From assembly GCA_050084985.1 (NCBI GenBank), contig JBITNC010000002.1, positions 12,958,001 through 13,022,000 of the forward strand: a stretch of DNA of 64,000 nucleotides. The letters are read 5' to 3'. Below are positions 12,495 through 23,690 of this stretch, one piece after another. Numbering within the stretch: position 1 is the first letter of the stretch; each line of letters opens with the position of its first letter. A program made the position numbers and the translations under genes. This DNA comes from Nageia nagi (taxonomy: Eukaryota > Pinophyta). Below the pieces are notes generated by a model. It was given only the letters and a program-made list of their open reading frames with translations, was not told the origin of the DNA and did no database searches.

Positions 12495-13415
12495 GTTCTA
12501 ATAAAATATTTATGAAATACTACGGAAAACATTTATTACCTATTACAACACTTACAAACAAACATTCCTTTGTAAGGACATAAATAGCTAATGATGCATT
12601 TAATAATAAAACTTTATATGTAAGTCAATCGAAAACTACTAAAGAAAATCCTAAAGGAGGTTATGTTTTCAACCCCAATTTTTGTTACTAGAAATTTTGC
12701 TAAGTCATTTTTCAATGAATGTGATGATTCAAGACTAGTATTGGTGTAGTTTTGATGCAACAAATGCATCAAGTAGGTTTTTATAGTAAGTAACTTTCAT
12801 ATATATATATATATATATATGATAATTCCACATATGAGAAAGAAATGATACCAATATCACATGCAATCAATAAATAGAAACCATATTTGGTAGGGAGGAA
12901 CTTTAAAGTTAAGGTAAATCATAGTTCTCTCAGTATTTTTTGAAATAATATCTTTTATATTTATAGCAATAGTAGGAAACCAAGTTGCTTAGCTATGATT
13001 ATAAGATATAATATAAAGTGTGAAAATAAAATGTGGAGGCTAACACTCTCTAGAAGATATGAGAATTCAATAACTATTTATGCCATGGTAGCATGTACCA
13101 CACCAATATGGATAAAAAAAGCTAAGTACGAATAAAAGAACTATTTAGAGGCATCTAGTATTATTCAAAAATTATCATCAAATTAACTTATGGAGTAGGA
13201 GTATCCATCTTATGGACAGATTTTAATGATAAAGGATAGTATTTTTGATAGAATAATTCAAGAAAAAAAAATTGATATTATAATAATTACATGTGCCACC
13301 TATAAAAAATTAATCAAGGTTTCTTGAAACTTACCAAAGTGTAAATCAATTTTTTTTGTATAGGAATGAAAAAGTATATAAACATTTTTGTGAAACAATG
13401 TTAGGTATATCAAAG
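12495..13415 (+). pseudogene. Element A RNase H and integrase zinc-binding remnant
   Basis: This resumes the A polyprotein directly after B. It begins with a Y-Y-G-K-H-L-L-P-I-T-T-L block (about 12515). The RNase H block E-C-D-D-S follows near 12717, and a 1-base frameshift later T-S-I-G-V-V-L-M-Q-Q. Then come F-Y-S-K and T-Y-E-K-E-M-I-P-I-S-H-A-I (about 12830-12870), R-N-F-K-V-K-V-N-H-S-S-L (12895-12930) and a degraded A-N-T-L-S-R-R-Y-E (about 13035-13063). The integrase zinc-binding relic ends with F-V-K-Q-C-stop-V-Y-Q just before 13415, where C is inserted. It carries multiple stops, frameshifts and an internal AT microsatellite. Confidence 0.85.
12799..12821. repeat. AT dinucleotide microsatellite
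   Basis: A run of about eleven AT units inserted into the RNase H remnant of element A. Confidence 0.9.
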
Positions 13416-14078
13416 TGTAAATACCTAAAAATTATTTTTTATCTACTTAATAAATCATATTTTATACTTCTTTAAGTATTAAAAAGAAAGATTACATATA
13501 TCAAGATAAAGTTGATATTACAATGCAATGCCATGTGCTATATTAAATGTAATATCATTTATCATGGTTTATATTTTAAAAGTATCTTGAATATAGAAAA
13601 GATTATATTATTTATATGGGTCAAATTTCACTCCTTTATATTTTCTTATAGGTTATAAATATGGGAGTTTGAGGTTGACATCCCTATTGAATCTCTCTAA
13701 TAAATGGTTATCCCATACATCATACTTATGATATCTCTAGATTCAACCTATTCAAGGATCTTTTATACTTTGATCTTTGTTACATGTTATATTTTCATGC
13801 ATGATCTAATTCTATATATTTTATGATGTTGATTTTGTAGAGCTTGCATACCACGAATGATTTATGCCCTTGTGATATAGAGCTATAGATAAAAAAAGGT
13901 GATGATAAATGGTTTACAAGATTCATTATCACCATCAAATTTATCTCTAATCCTATCCAATCCTCCTCATTCCCTTTCCATACCTCAAGGATTGTCTTAT
14001 CATAATTAGGTGCACACTTTATATTTGAATAAGTGTCATCTCATATACCTATACTTTATGTTTATATTAATATTTACA
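13416..14078 (+). repeat. 5' LTR of element C
   Basis: This is a direct repeat of 23024-23690, starting TGTAAATACCTAAAAATT and ending ATTAATATTTACA. A TTTTTGGTGAACCC stretch at about 14095-14108 is a possible primer-binding site, but I cannot assign its tRNA. Confidence 0.9.
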
Positions 14079-14104
14079 TAATGTTAAAGCTTTATTTTTG
14101 GTGA

Positions 14105-16440
14105 ACCCAAAAGATCCTACACACCTAGATTACCACCTATGGAACATTTCATTAGAGATTCATGAATACCTTTGCACTACCTTTTCTTCTCTTGCCCATA
14201 AAAATGATAAAACTAGGGTTTATTCTCCCTATGTCCCAAAGACATTTTTTATTAAGGAATGACCTAGGGTTTCTAGAGGGAAGATTCATTTTGATAAAAT
14301 TATAAGGAGCACTAGGATTAATCATGATATATCTCTTAACTTTTGTGAACCTCATCCATATGATAGAATGTCCACTAATGAAGAAGAATTTGAATCTGTC
14401 AATTCTAGCTATCACATGAATAGCATTAGCCAAACCCCTAATAAGTTTAATATGAATTTTGCTAATGGTAATTTTGAAAGTGTAAATCAAGATAGATCTA
14501 ATGGTACATCTATAAATTAATCTAAAATATATGATTTAGATGTTATTCCTACACATATAAGATCTATAAAAGGACTAAAAGCTCATACTAGTAGAATGGA
14601 ATATTTTATCACTAACCATAGTGAAGCTATCATGAATATCTTAAGAAAACATGAGCTATTAGAGTCAGATCCTGGTACTCCACTTTTGTTAGATTCTTTG
14701 TTTCAATATGAAAATGTAATTTTTTCAAAATGAAGGGTGTCCATCAATAAAAAGTAGAGCATCAACACATTGCCTAGTTGTTCACATGTCATTCATGCTA
14801 CATAAGCAGAACCTTCTAATGCTCTAGAAATGGTATTGGTTGAATATAATCATATACATAATAATAAATCTTTGATAACTCAAGTATATATTCTTGAACA
14901 ACATGAAATAAGTATGCTCAATAACTACATCTACCATGAAAATGATAAGAATATATTAGCTGAAACTAAAATACCTAAAAATATGGATGACCAAATTAAT
15001 ATTTTAATTAATAGAGCTTATGAAAAGAAACATAATTGGACTTGAGAGGAATATTAAATTAAAATTAATATTATAATATAGGCACAAGATTCATATATCA
15101 TTTAGAAAGCTATCGATGATCAATAATTATATTTTATCTTTGAATTATTAGATAACATAAAAGAGCAATGAATTAATAAAATTGGTCCCTTCTTGAAGTT
15201 AAAAGAAGATGAATTAAGGAAAGTGGCTCAAATACCTATTCCAAAACCTATATCCTCACCTTCTTCATAAAATAATATTATTCCTCCATAATCCCCACTA
15301 TTTTCCCCATAGACTAGTCAACCTGTAGTTCAATCTCTCACTTCACAACTCATAGTATCACCTCAACAACACATCATCCAATATTCCATTACACAAACCT
15401 CTCATGTTCTTCCACTTAATTATAACACTCAATTACATTAAATATTTTTAAAAATTGAACAAGCATTTTATAATGATGATGATAATTTCTTACTTTATCT
15501 TAAATGTCCTTTGAGTGATAGAATTGCTTTTAGAGTTTATAAAAGTAAAAAGAGCATTAAGTTTACAAAATTTAATGATTTGCAAGATACAAATATGCAT
15601 GTTAGAAAATTTAAATAAGAATCTATTGAATTTCTCTATGATCTTAATATACTTGCTTAATTATTTTCAAGTAGTTTGAAAGATGATGCATTGAAGTGGT
15701 ATTTATCTCTTCCTAAAAGAAGTGTTGATAAATATGAAGATCTTGTTTTATAGTTCATTACCTATTTCAAATATAATATTTAAGATAAAATTAAATTTAA
15801 GGATTTATGAAAAAATAAGAAAATTCAAGGATAATCTTTAGTTGATTTTATCAAAATATGGAAAAAAGTTGCTAATAGGTTTACTTCTACTAAATAAGAT
15901 TTAAAATATACTTTTGTAATTCTATTTAAGCTAGAGGTACTTGTTCATTATAATATCTCTTTATTAAAAATGATTGATAAATTACTTAAAAAGGAACATT
16001 GTATCTTTCAAAACTATAAAAAAACTTAGAAAAGGCAACAATACAAAGGCAAAAAAATTTACATCTCTAACATAAGTAGCAGTAATGGTAAGTATAGGTA
16101 GGTCATTCCAACCTAACAGAAAGTATACTAAGTTAAATAAAAGCATTTATAATATTATAAATATCTTATTAGATAAATATATTATTAGTTTTCCACTAAT
16201 ATTTCAACATCATTTTCCAAATAATCTTCATGAAAATTATAAGTTTAAAGAATTTTACAATTACCATAGAACACTAGGACACCTCAAGAAGCAAAAATTG
16301 TAGGGATTTAAGAAAAATAATATAGGATCTCATTGATTAAAAGGCTATTAAAATATATGATAGAAAAAAATTGATCTTGGTCATGTTCATCCTAATAATA
16401 GCTGGCTTGAAATTTTCACAGATCCTTTGCCAAAATCGAA
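14105..16440 (+). pseudogene. Element C gag remnant (Tat-like)
   Basis: A long sense-strand frame with many stops runs from about 14105. The retrotransposon gag core lies at about 15570-16010. It shows F-N-D-L-Q-D, the S-L-K-D-D-A-L-K-W-Y-L-S-L-P block, a D-L-V-L-x-F-I-T-Y-F-K block, and S-L-V-D-F-I-K-x-W-K-K-V-A-N-R-F. Near 16250-16320 it reads F-Y-N-Y-H-R-T-L-G-H-L-K-K-Q-K-L. This is the knuckle type C-x2-H-x3-G-H-x4-C used by Tat gags, with both Cys replaced (Tyr and Lys). A conserved tail I-D-L-G-H-V-H-P-N-N-S-W follows near 16375-16410. The product would be a structural capsid protein; this copy is dead. Confidence 0.8.
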
Positions 16441-16618
16441 TCAATAACATAAGTGATGTATTGGAATGGTAAGTAACCTAAATTATTTTCAATATTATTT
16501 ATCTAACAAATGTAGGTGAATAAATAATAAATATTCAACCCTAAAATCCCAATGAGACTCACCAAGAAACAACAATACCTAATATCAAATAATGAGGATC
16601 GCTAGCATCATCAATAAT

Positions 16619-17238
16619 TGTCTATACACTGCTTGCACTATGCATTATTAGGAATGGATCCTAATATGAAAGTATTTGAAAAAGAGGAAAAGTATATTTG
16701 GGTTCTAGTTGGAAATAGAGTGCATGTATTCTTGAAATTAGGTATATATTATCTAAACATAGCTTTAGATATTATTTTTTGCATGTATTGCTTTGTAGAT
16801 TTGATGGTTACATGTAACTAGATTTTCATGTTTATGTAAGACCTTTGATAGAGAGGAGGGTATATCTTATGGATATTGTAAGAGAATATGGGAAGGATAT
16901 CTCTTGTTTTGGAAGTGGTTTCTTCCATGGAGGAGAGATTTATATCTCTTATGTGTATATATCTTATTAAGATCAATATTGTGAGCATGGAGCTAAGGTG
17001 ATCGGGTAGATCAAGAAGAGATGGGTATTTCTCTAGAGCTCTATTAAATGATTATGTATTGGTGAATTTTCTTCTTTTATGAATAAGAAATATGAAAGGA
17101 CCAATGTTTAGAGTGAGGTATTCCACATCAAGTGAACCACTATAAATATCTTCTCTCTCATGTTCATGTATTTTTACCTCTAATTTATTTCTACAACTTT
17201 ATTTTGAAAAGTTTTATTGTTTAAAGTAAATACCAACA
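16619..17238 (+). repeat. 5' LTR of element D
   Basis: This pairs with 17962-18583. Shared landmarks include GATAGAGAGGAGG, AAGAAGAGATGGGTATTTCT and AAATATGAAAGGACCAATGT. Primer-binding-like TGGTAATAAAGC is at 17241-17252. Confidence 0.85.
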
Positions 17239-17961
17239 ATTGGTAATAAAGCTATATTGTTGGGTAAGTGATTAAAATAAGGGATTATTATTTTAGTGGG
17301 AGACATGGTAGAAGAAGGTGATGTGAAAATCAGGAAGCAATGGGAGAAAGGTAAGATGCATATGGTTCATGAAGCATGGTATAGTCATGTTGAGTTTGTT
17401 GTAGCTTGGATGTATGGACTATAGAGATCTCATGTAAAGGTAATATCATTATTTTATGGTATGTCTATTATATTATGTTGTTGTATGGAGATCATTGTAA
17501 TGTGTTGGAGTTACACATGTGATTATACATTATTGATATAATTTAAAGGAGATGTATGCTATGATTTTGCATAAGACGTGACACAACATTTTATAATAGA
17601 GGTTATCATCTGGTATATCTTTTCACCCATTATGTTGTGGAAATGTTTATAAGTAGATTGATGCTAAAATTGGTGTGTAATAATGTTTTGATTCAAATAT
17701 GGTTACAAAAGGTGAAGCCTGATTTGGCTAATGATGATTTATTCATAGTTTAGACAAGGTTAGAGTTTGCACATGGAGTGGGAGTTTTAGCCACTTGTAT
17801 AAAATCCTAATAACTTGTATGAATAGTATGCTCATTCATGTTTGAGTTTTAAGTGTTTTAACAATTTTGTACAAGGATTTCATAGTGTAGACATGGAAAT
17901 CAATGGAGATGTTGGAAATTTCTCAAGGAGGATTTCCTATGAAGGTAGTAATAGGTATCAT

Positions 17962-18583
17962 TGTTGGAAATAAATCTCCAAGTGAGAGGTTGTTAAGAAT
18001 GGAGCTTGATATGAAAGTGTTTAAAAAATAGGAAAAATGTCTTTGGGTTCTAGCTAGAAATAGAGTGCCTATAGTCATGGAGATAGGCATATATTATCTA
18101 AATTTAGCTTTAGATATTATTTATTACATGTATTGCTTTGTAGATATGATGGGTGCATGTAACTAGATTTTCCTATTTATGTAATACATTCGATAGAGAG
18201 GAGGATATCTCATATGTATTTTTTAAGAGAGGATGGGAAGGATATCTCCCATGTTGGACATGGTTTTTTTCATGGAGGAGAGAGTTATATCTCTTGTGTG
18301 TATAGATCTTTTTAAGCTTAATATTATGAGCATAGAGCTAAGGTGATCAAGTAGATCAAGAAGAGATGGGTATTTCTCTAGAGCTTTGTTAAATGATTAT
18401 GTATTAGTGGATTTTCTTCTTTAGTTAATAAGAAATATGAAAGGACCAATGTTTAGTGTGGAGTAGCCCACATTAAGTGAACCAATATAAATTACTTCTC
18501 TCTCATGTTTATGTATTTTTACCCTTGATTTATTTATGTAACTTTATTTCAAAAAGTTTTATTGTTTAAAGTAAATCCCAACA
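17962..18583 (+). repeat. 3' LTR of element D
   Basis: It starts TGTTGGAAATAAATCTCC and ends CCCAACA, giving short inverted ends TGTTGG/CCAACA. A weak purine-rich AAGGAGGA lies about 35 bases before it. Confidence 0.85.
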
Positions 18584-19221
18584 TGAACATCACCCAAACT
18601 AGTCCCAATTTTTGTACCTGCATCAACAAATTGTAAGTGTGTCCCTAAGACCACCTAGGTATGTCATGTCATTGGTTAAATTCAAGAAATTAGAAAAAAT
18701 ATGTATTATAGTGTATTTTTATGTTTTTGATTTTCTATCTTTTCATTCACTTTTATGATTGCATGTATGTTCCATTATGTTACTAGGTTATTTTCCTTCA
18801 ACATTTCCCTATATTTTTTTCAAAAATTTAAAAGCATTGATGTCATAAAACTGTTGGTAGGGTGTCCACACCATGCATTTCATGAGATATAAAATAAAAT
18901 AATAATGTTACATGTTCATGTGATTAATTTTCAAGTATTTTAAATATGCATTATAGAGTATTAAAGTTTTTTATAAGAAAAAATTCATGCATGTTGTTAC
19001 AAATTAGGATTTTTGTCAAAAATTTGTAGATATTTTTATCATCTTTTGTTATTGAATTTATGATTACATTCTCCTATGATGTCATTTATGTTATTATTGT
19101 ATTTATTTATGCTAATTATTCCCCTTTTAGAATAAATTAATAAAACTAATACATACACAAGTAAACTAAAAAAACATACATATAAAATATAAACCATTCA
19201 TAAAACTTTTGAATAAAACCA
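18584..19221. other. Internal spacer of element C
   Basis: No coding or RNA-gene signal was found. It is AT-rich sequence between D and the microsatellite. Confidence 0.5.
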
Positions 19222-19229
19222 ATATATAT

Positions 19230-19282
<53 letters not shown>
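19222..19282. repeat. Long AT microsatellite
   Basis: About 60 bases of almost pure AT repeat with one break (AATAT), just beyond the 3' end of the antisense PMD frame. Confidence 0.95.
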
Positions 19283-19284
<2 letters not shown>

Positions 19285-19299
19285 TGAAAAATGAGTCTT

Positions 19300-21105
19300 T
19301 ATATCAAGAGTGGCTCCCCTTCTACCACTCCCACTCTCTACCCTATGGCTCTTACGAGCCTTGCTAGATCTAGGGACATGCCTAAAGATCCCAAAATGCC
19401 ACTAGTCATGATGCTATGAGTTTCCAAGAGTATATTATCCTTCCCATACTTCTCCTTCAGCTCCTCAATCTCCTTATGCAACTATTGGTTTATATTTATT
19501 TACTTAGAGATAAATACCTAAGACTCATTAGGAGGTGGCATTCCTTCATCATCTTATTATACCACTCAAGGACAAAACTTTATGCATCTCTCTCTGATAG
19601 AGTGGCATATAGCTCACTCATGATAGTCCTCAAAGTAGCTAACTTGGCATCCATGGGCCTCAATCGATCAACTTTAGCCTTGAATGGCTGAAGGATGTCA
19701 ATCTCCTCCTCCAAGGTGGTTATCCTAGTCATTGTATCCTCTACAAACATAATCAAATTAACATCAATACATGTAAAATTAATAAACAAAATATAAAAAA
19801 TTAAAAATTATACCTAATGGCACCAATGGAATAACCTCTATAAGTAGGTCTATTTTAGTTATGTGGGTCCTTAAAGTTGGGGTCATCTTAGGAGGTGGCT
19901 CCTCACCTAAAATATAAATTTCCTTCTCATCCTTATTGGATGAATCCTACATATAAACCTCCATACCATCCTCCACAGTTGAAGCTGCATCCCAAGTGGG
20001 GCAAGTTTGATGCCTTCCTATCATGCCTCATACCCTAGAACTACATCAGGGGTAAAAGAAATAGATGTTGGTCCATATACCTCAACAAGCTCCTCCCATG
20101 TCCTCTTCTGCATCAGCATAACCAATGCATCCTGAGGCACATTGACCTTGTATATCTATCTAAGGTAATATATAAGCCCCACTAGAATGTCCTTCATTAG
20201 TCCAAATTATCACAATACATGACTAGGATAGTAGGGCTTCACACCCTTCCACTGTGACTATAAGAAGCAATGTTGCCTCACCTAGGCATTTTGATGTGCA
20301 TCCTCATCCCATACATAATATTGATAGGCCACCCACTCAATTTTCTCATCCTAGAGACCATCTAGCCTCAATATCATAGGGCATCCAAAAGTAACCTAGT
20401 ATGGATACCCAACAATACATAGTAAGATCTATAAGATCATTATATTGCCTTGTCAATCTAACAATCTTGAACATAATAAGATTCTCATATGACTAAACAT
20501 GTAGCAAATATGCATGAGCTACTGTAACATTAAACTTATGTATGATCACTATATGGTGTAAGACTTAATATGAATGCATCAGAATATAGGGCACTCACAC
20601 ATATATCATGCCCTTGGCATAAATTTTCCTCACTATCCATACCAACCCAAGTGCAAACATCAAATTATTCTTATTCAAATACAAGAACATTATAATAATA
20701 CAAGCCATCAATAATCAGAGGTTCCTTACCCTCGAACATACTGGCATGCAAGTATAGATAAATCACACAATGATCCTAATTGTGATCCTTGTTTCCTATT
20801 AACCAAGAAAATAAGGTATCCCCCTCTTGCTTCTAGTTAATAGTTGCATATGTGACCAATCTCCCACAAATCAAAATATTCCATATCTTGTATACATCTA
20901 GTAGGATCATAGTCATCTTGACATTAGGGAGATGGCAGGTGTTGGCATCTGGGTTCCATCTCTCTACTAGTGCCTTCAAATGTGGAGATTCAATTTGAAT
21001 ATGGCCTACAATGGTTAGGTTTTATAATCTAACCATCTCTAAGAGCTCATTATCCTAATTAGATCGAATCGAACCTTGGGACCTCTCGAGTGCCTCTAGC
21101 TTCAT
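19300..21105 (-). pseudogene. Antisense plant mobile domain (PMD, aminotransferase-like) gene remnant in element C
   Basis: PMD proteins are a plant family found in transposons and in a few domesticated host genes (the MAIN/MAIL group). The proposed start is the ATG at 21105. The frame runs M-K-L-E-A-L-E-R-S-Q-G, then I-V-G-H-I-Q-I-E, then the hallmark block L-V-E-R-W-N-P-D-A-N-T-C-H-L-P followed by M-T-M-I-L-L-D-V (about 20890-20990). A second conserved part near 20290-20340 reads I-E-W-V-A-Y-Q-Y-Y-V-W-D-E-D-A-H. The C-terminal end (19580-19789) is open and heptad-like (T-T-L-E-E-E-I-D-I-L). Several stops and probable frameshifts remain. It runs opposite to the element's gag, as extra antisense genes do in some Tat-branch elements. 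PMD identity is fairly sure; membership in C is inferred from position. Confidence 0.75.
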
Positions 21106-23010
21106 GGGATCACCTTATATCAAGTGCTTCTGATCCTGCAAGCCAATAACAACATATAAATTAAATCAAAAATCATATATTTAAAATCAAAGTAATCATT
21201 TAATAAACAAAAATTCTTATTCATATTTTACTATATAAAAATGGTTGTGGAAACATAATTTTTTCTTTCCCTAAAACAATCTGACCCTACAATTAATGTG
21301 TTTCCTTTCTCTCCCATCAAATGAATATCACAAGGTTTAATACAAATAAAAATTGCCTTATCCCCCTTTGATTGTTTCTTTCCTATGGAATCATAGCTAG
21401 GCGTAGGGCTTGAAGAACAAATACTTTTTTTCACACTCTATTCTAATCTTAAAAGTAATCCCAATAACTAGTGCAAATCATGCTTAATCAAGTAAGTAGT
21501 GTTACATAGTAAATTTCACCTCTTATTTTCACTAAAACTACTCCACTATATAAATGTTACAAGTAAAAATATTATTAATTTAAAATACTTCAAATAAATT
21601 TGAACCCATAAATACAAAACCCTCTCCATTTTGTTCGATTTTGTAAGATAGTGAGTAGGTCCTATGGTTTGCAATATGGAAAGAAAGGGAAGAACAAAAC
21701 TAAAATTGCAAATAAAGTATGAAATGAATAAGGTCAACTCACCACATGGTCAACTAGGAGGTTGCAAATATACCCTGACACATATCGTGTCTCCTTGCTA
21801 GCAACCTCTCAACTACTTATCAATCTACCATGTCACCTAGAAATATGCAAAGTAACGATAAAATAACAACTCAACGGGGGTACTTTGTCAAAGATATAGA
21901 ATTATATAGTAAAATAACTCATCATTAGCAAATAGATAGGCAAAAATGGTAGGAATCATGAAGATAGGAAAAGGAGACAAAAAGTGATAGTAACAAATGA
22001 AAAGTCAAATCCCCTTTTTATCAAATTTGGTCTCAAAACCTTAGGTATGCACTTGTTCTTAATTTTTGTAAAATGGTTCATGCAATATTCAAATTCATCA
22101 TTTCTTTGTGTAATGAATTATGTTATCTTCATTAGATTTCTTTTTGAAAAACTAATTTTATGAATTTCACAATGTCCATGCCTTGATTTTACATGTTATT
22201 TTAAGTTAAAGGGGAATCATGAATATTTCCACATATTTTTGACTAAAAATACTATTATTTCATAAATTTATCTCCTAATGATGATTATGATCAAAATCAT
22301 AGAAGACTAGTTTTGTTAATTCTTCAAAAATCAAAGCACCCATTGCATGCTAAAAATGTCTTCATGGTGTCAACACTATAAAATCTTCTTGAATTTCATT
22401 ACAAATTGTAATTGATTTATTAAGGTCATTATTTATTTGAATATCTAGAATACAATATGAATATTGCATATAGTTTCTCTAATGATTGATTTCCAAAGGA
22501 ATGCATGTTTTACTAATGAAATATGAAAGTTTCAAGCCATGGAAACCCAAAGAGCATAATTTTCAAATTGTAGGAAACATGATCTGCAAAATCTCTTACA
22601 AGCTTTGGGAATATCTCTACCTCATCAGGTTGTTGTTTCATAAACTATGAGTTGCAACAACAATAGTCTATTAATGAATGATATATTAATTTCATCCTTG
22701 CTCTTTACTTTTAATTTTACTTCAATGGATACTATCTACACAGGTATTATTTTCTTTATTTTCATGGATCATCTTGGAGAGTAGGACCTCCATGGTACCT
22801 AGCATATTCCTCTACACACATGATGTCATTTTGGCTTATTTACCCTATAGAAGCTACTATGAGGGGAAATCCAAGACCAAAAGGGGAAAAATGAGATATC
22901 ATACTCAACTTACCAATCATGAAAGGGAAGTTTACTTTGACTCTAAAAATTTTTCACTTCTCTAAACTTCTTTGGAATATGTAATTTCCATGCTATTCAT
23001 TTCATATCCA
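21106..23010. other. 3' internal region of element C
   Basis: Short open frames on both strands (for example 21231-21434 minus and 22774-22965 plus) match no family I recognise. It is probably the untranslated 3' part of the element before the purine tract. Confidence 0.5.
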
Positions 23011-23023
23011 AAGAGGGGCAAAA

Positions 23024-23690
23024 TGTAGATGCTTAAAACTAATTTTTTATCTATTTAATAAATCATATTTTAGACTTCTTTAAGTATTAAAAAGCAATAT
23101 TGCATATAGTACTACAATGCAATGCTATGTTTTATATTAAATGCAATATCATTTATCATGGTTTATAGTTTAAAAGTATCTTGAATACAAAAAAGATTAT
23201 ATTATTGCTATAAGTTAGCTTTCACTCCTTTTTATTTTCTTATAGGTTATGAATACAAGAGTTCGAGGTTGATATCCCTATCAGATCTCTCTAATAGGTG
23301 GTTATCCCATACATCATACTTACGATGTATCTAGATTCCTCCTATTCAAGGATTTGTTATGCTTTGAGCTTTATTATAGATTATATTTTTGTGTGCGATG
23401 TAATTTTGCAAGTTTTACAATGTCAATGCTATAGAGCTCACATGTTGCCAATGGTGTATGCCCTTATGATCCAAAGTTACAAATAAATGAGATGATGATT
23501 AGTGGTTTGTAAGATTCATTATCACCATCAAGTTCATCCTTAATCTGATCTAATCCTTTGCATTCCCCAATTGCCATACCTTAAGGATTGTCTTATCATA
23601 ATCAAGTGCCCACTTTTCATTTATTTCTTTGTATATTTGAATAAGTGTCATCTCATGTACCTATACTTTGTGTTTATATTAATATTTACA
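23024..23690 (+). repeat. 3' LTR of element C
   Basis: It starts TGTAGATGCTTAAAAC right after AAGAGGGGCAAAA and ends AATATTTACA. It matches 13416-14078 along its length, with small indels. Confidence 0.92.

Larger units (their letters stand above)
16619..18583 (+). mobile_element. Element D: small non-autonomous LTR element (TRIM-like), nested in C
   Basis: Two direct repeats (16619-17238 and 17962-18583) of about 620 bp, each ending CCAACA, flank only 723 bp. TTGGTAATAAAGC after the first repeat matches the initiator-Met primer site with a few changes. The core has no gag or pol motif on either strand, so the element would need proteins from elsewhere. The first about 25 bases of the 5' repeat are poorly conserved, so its start is approximate, and no target duplication is visible. 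Short core and paired LTRs fit a TRIM or a deletion derivative. Confidence 0.8.
13416..23690 (+). mobile_element. Element C: gag-only LTR retrotransposon with an antisense plant mobile domain gene, inserted in A
   Basis: Direct LTRs of about 665 bp (13416-14078 and 23024-23690) bound the element. A purine tract AAGAGGGGCAAAA (23011-23023) precedes the 3' LTR. Inside are a sense gag, no recognisable protease, RT or integrase, and a minus-strand PMD-type reading frame in the 3' part. It thus resembles large non-autonomous relatives of the Tat branch, some of which carry antisense extra genes. A clean target duplication is not visible: CAAG precedes the 5' LTR, and TAAAG is found a few bases after the 3' end. 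Element D is nested at 16619-18583. Confidence 0.85.
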
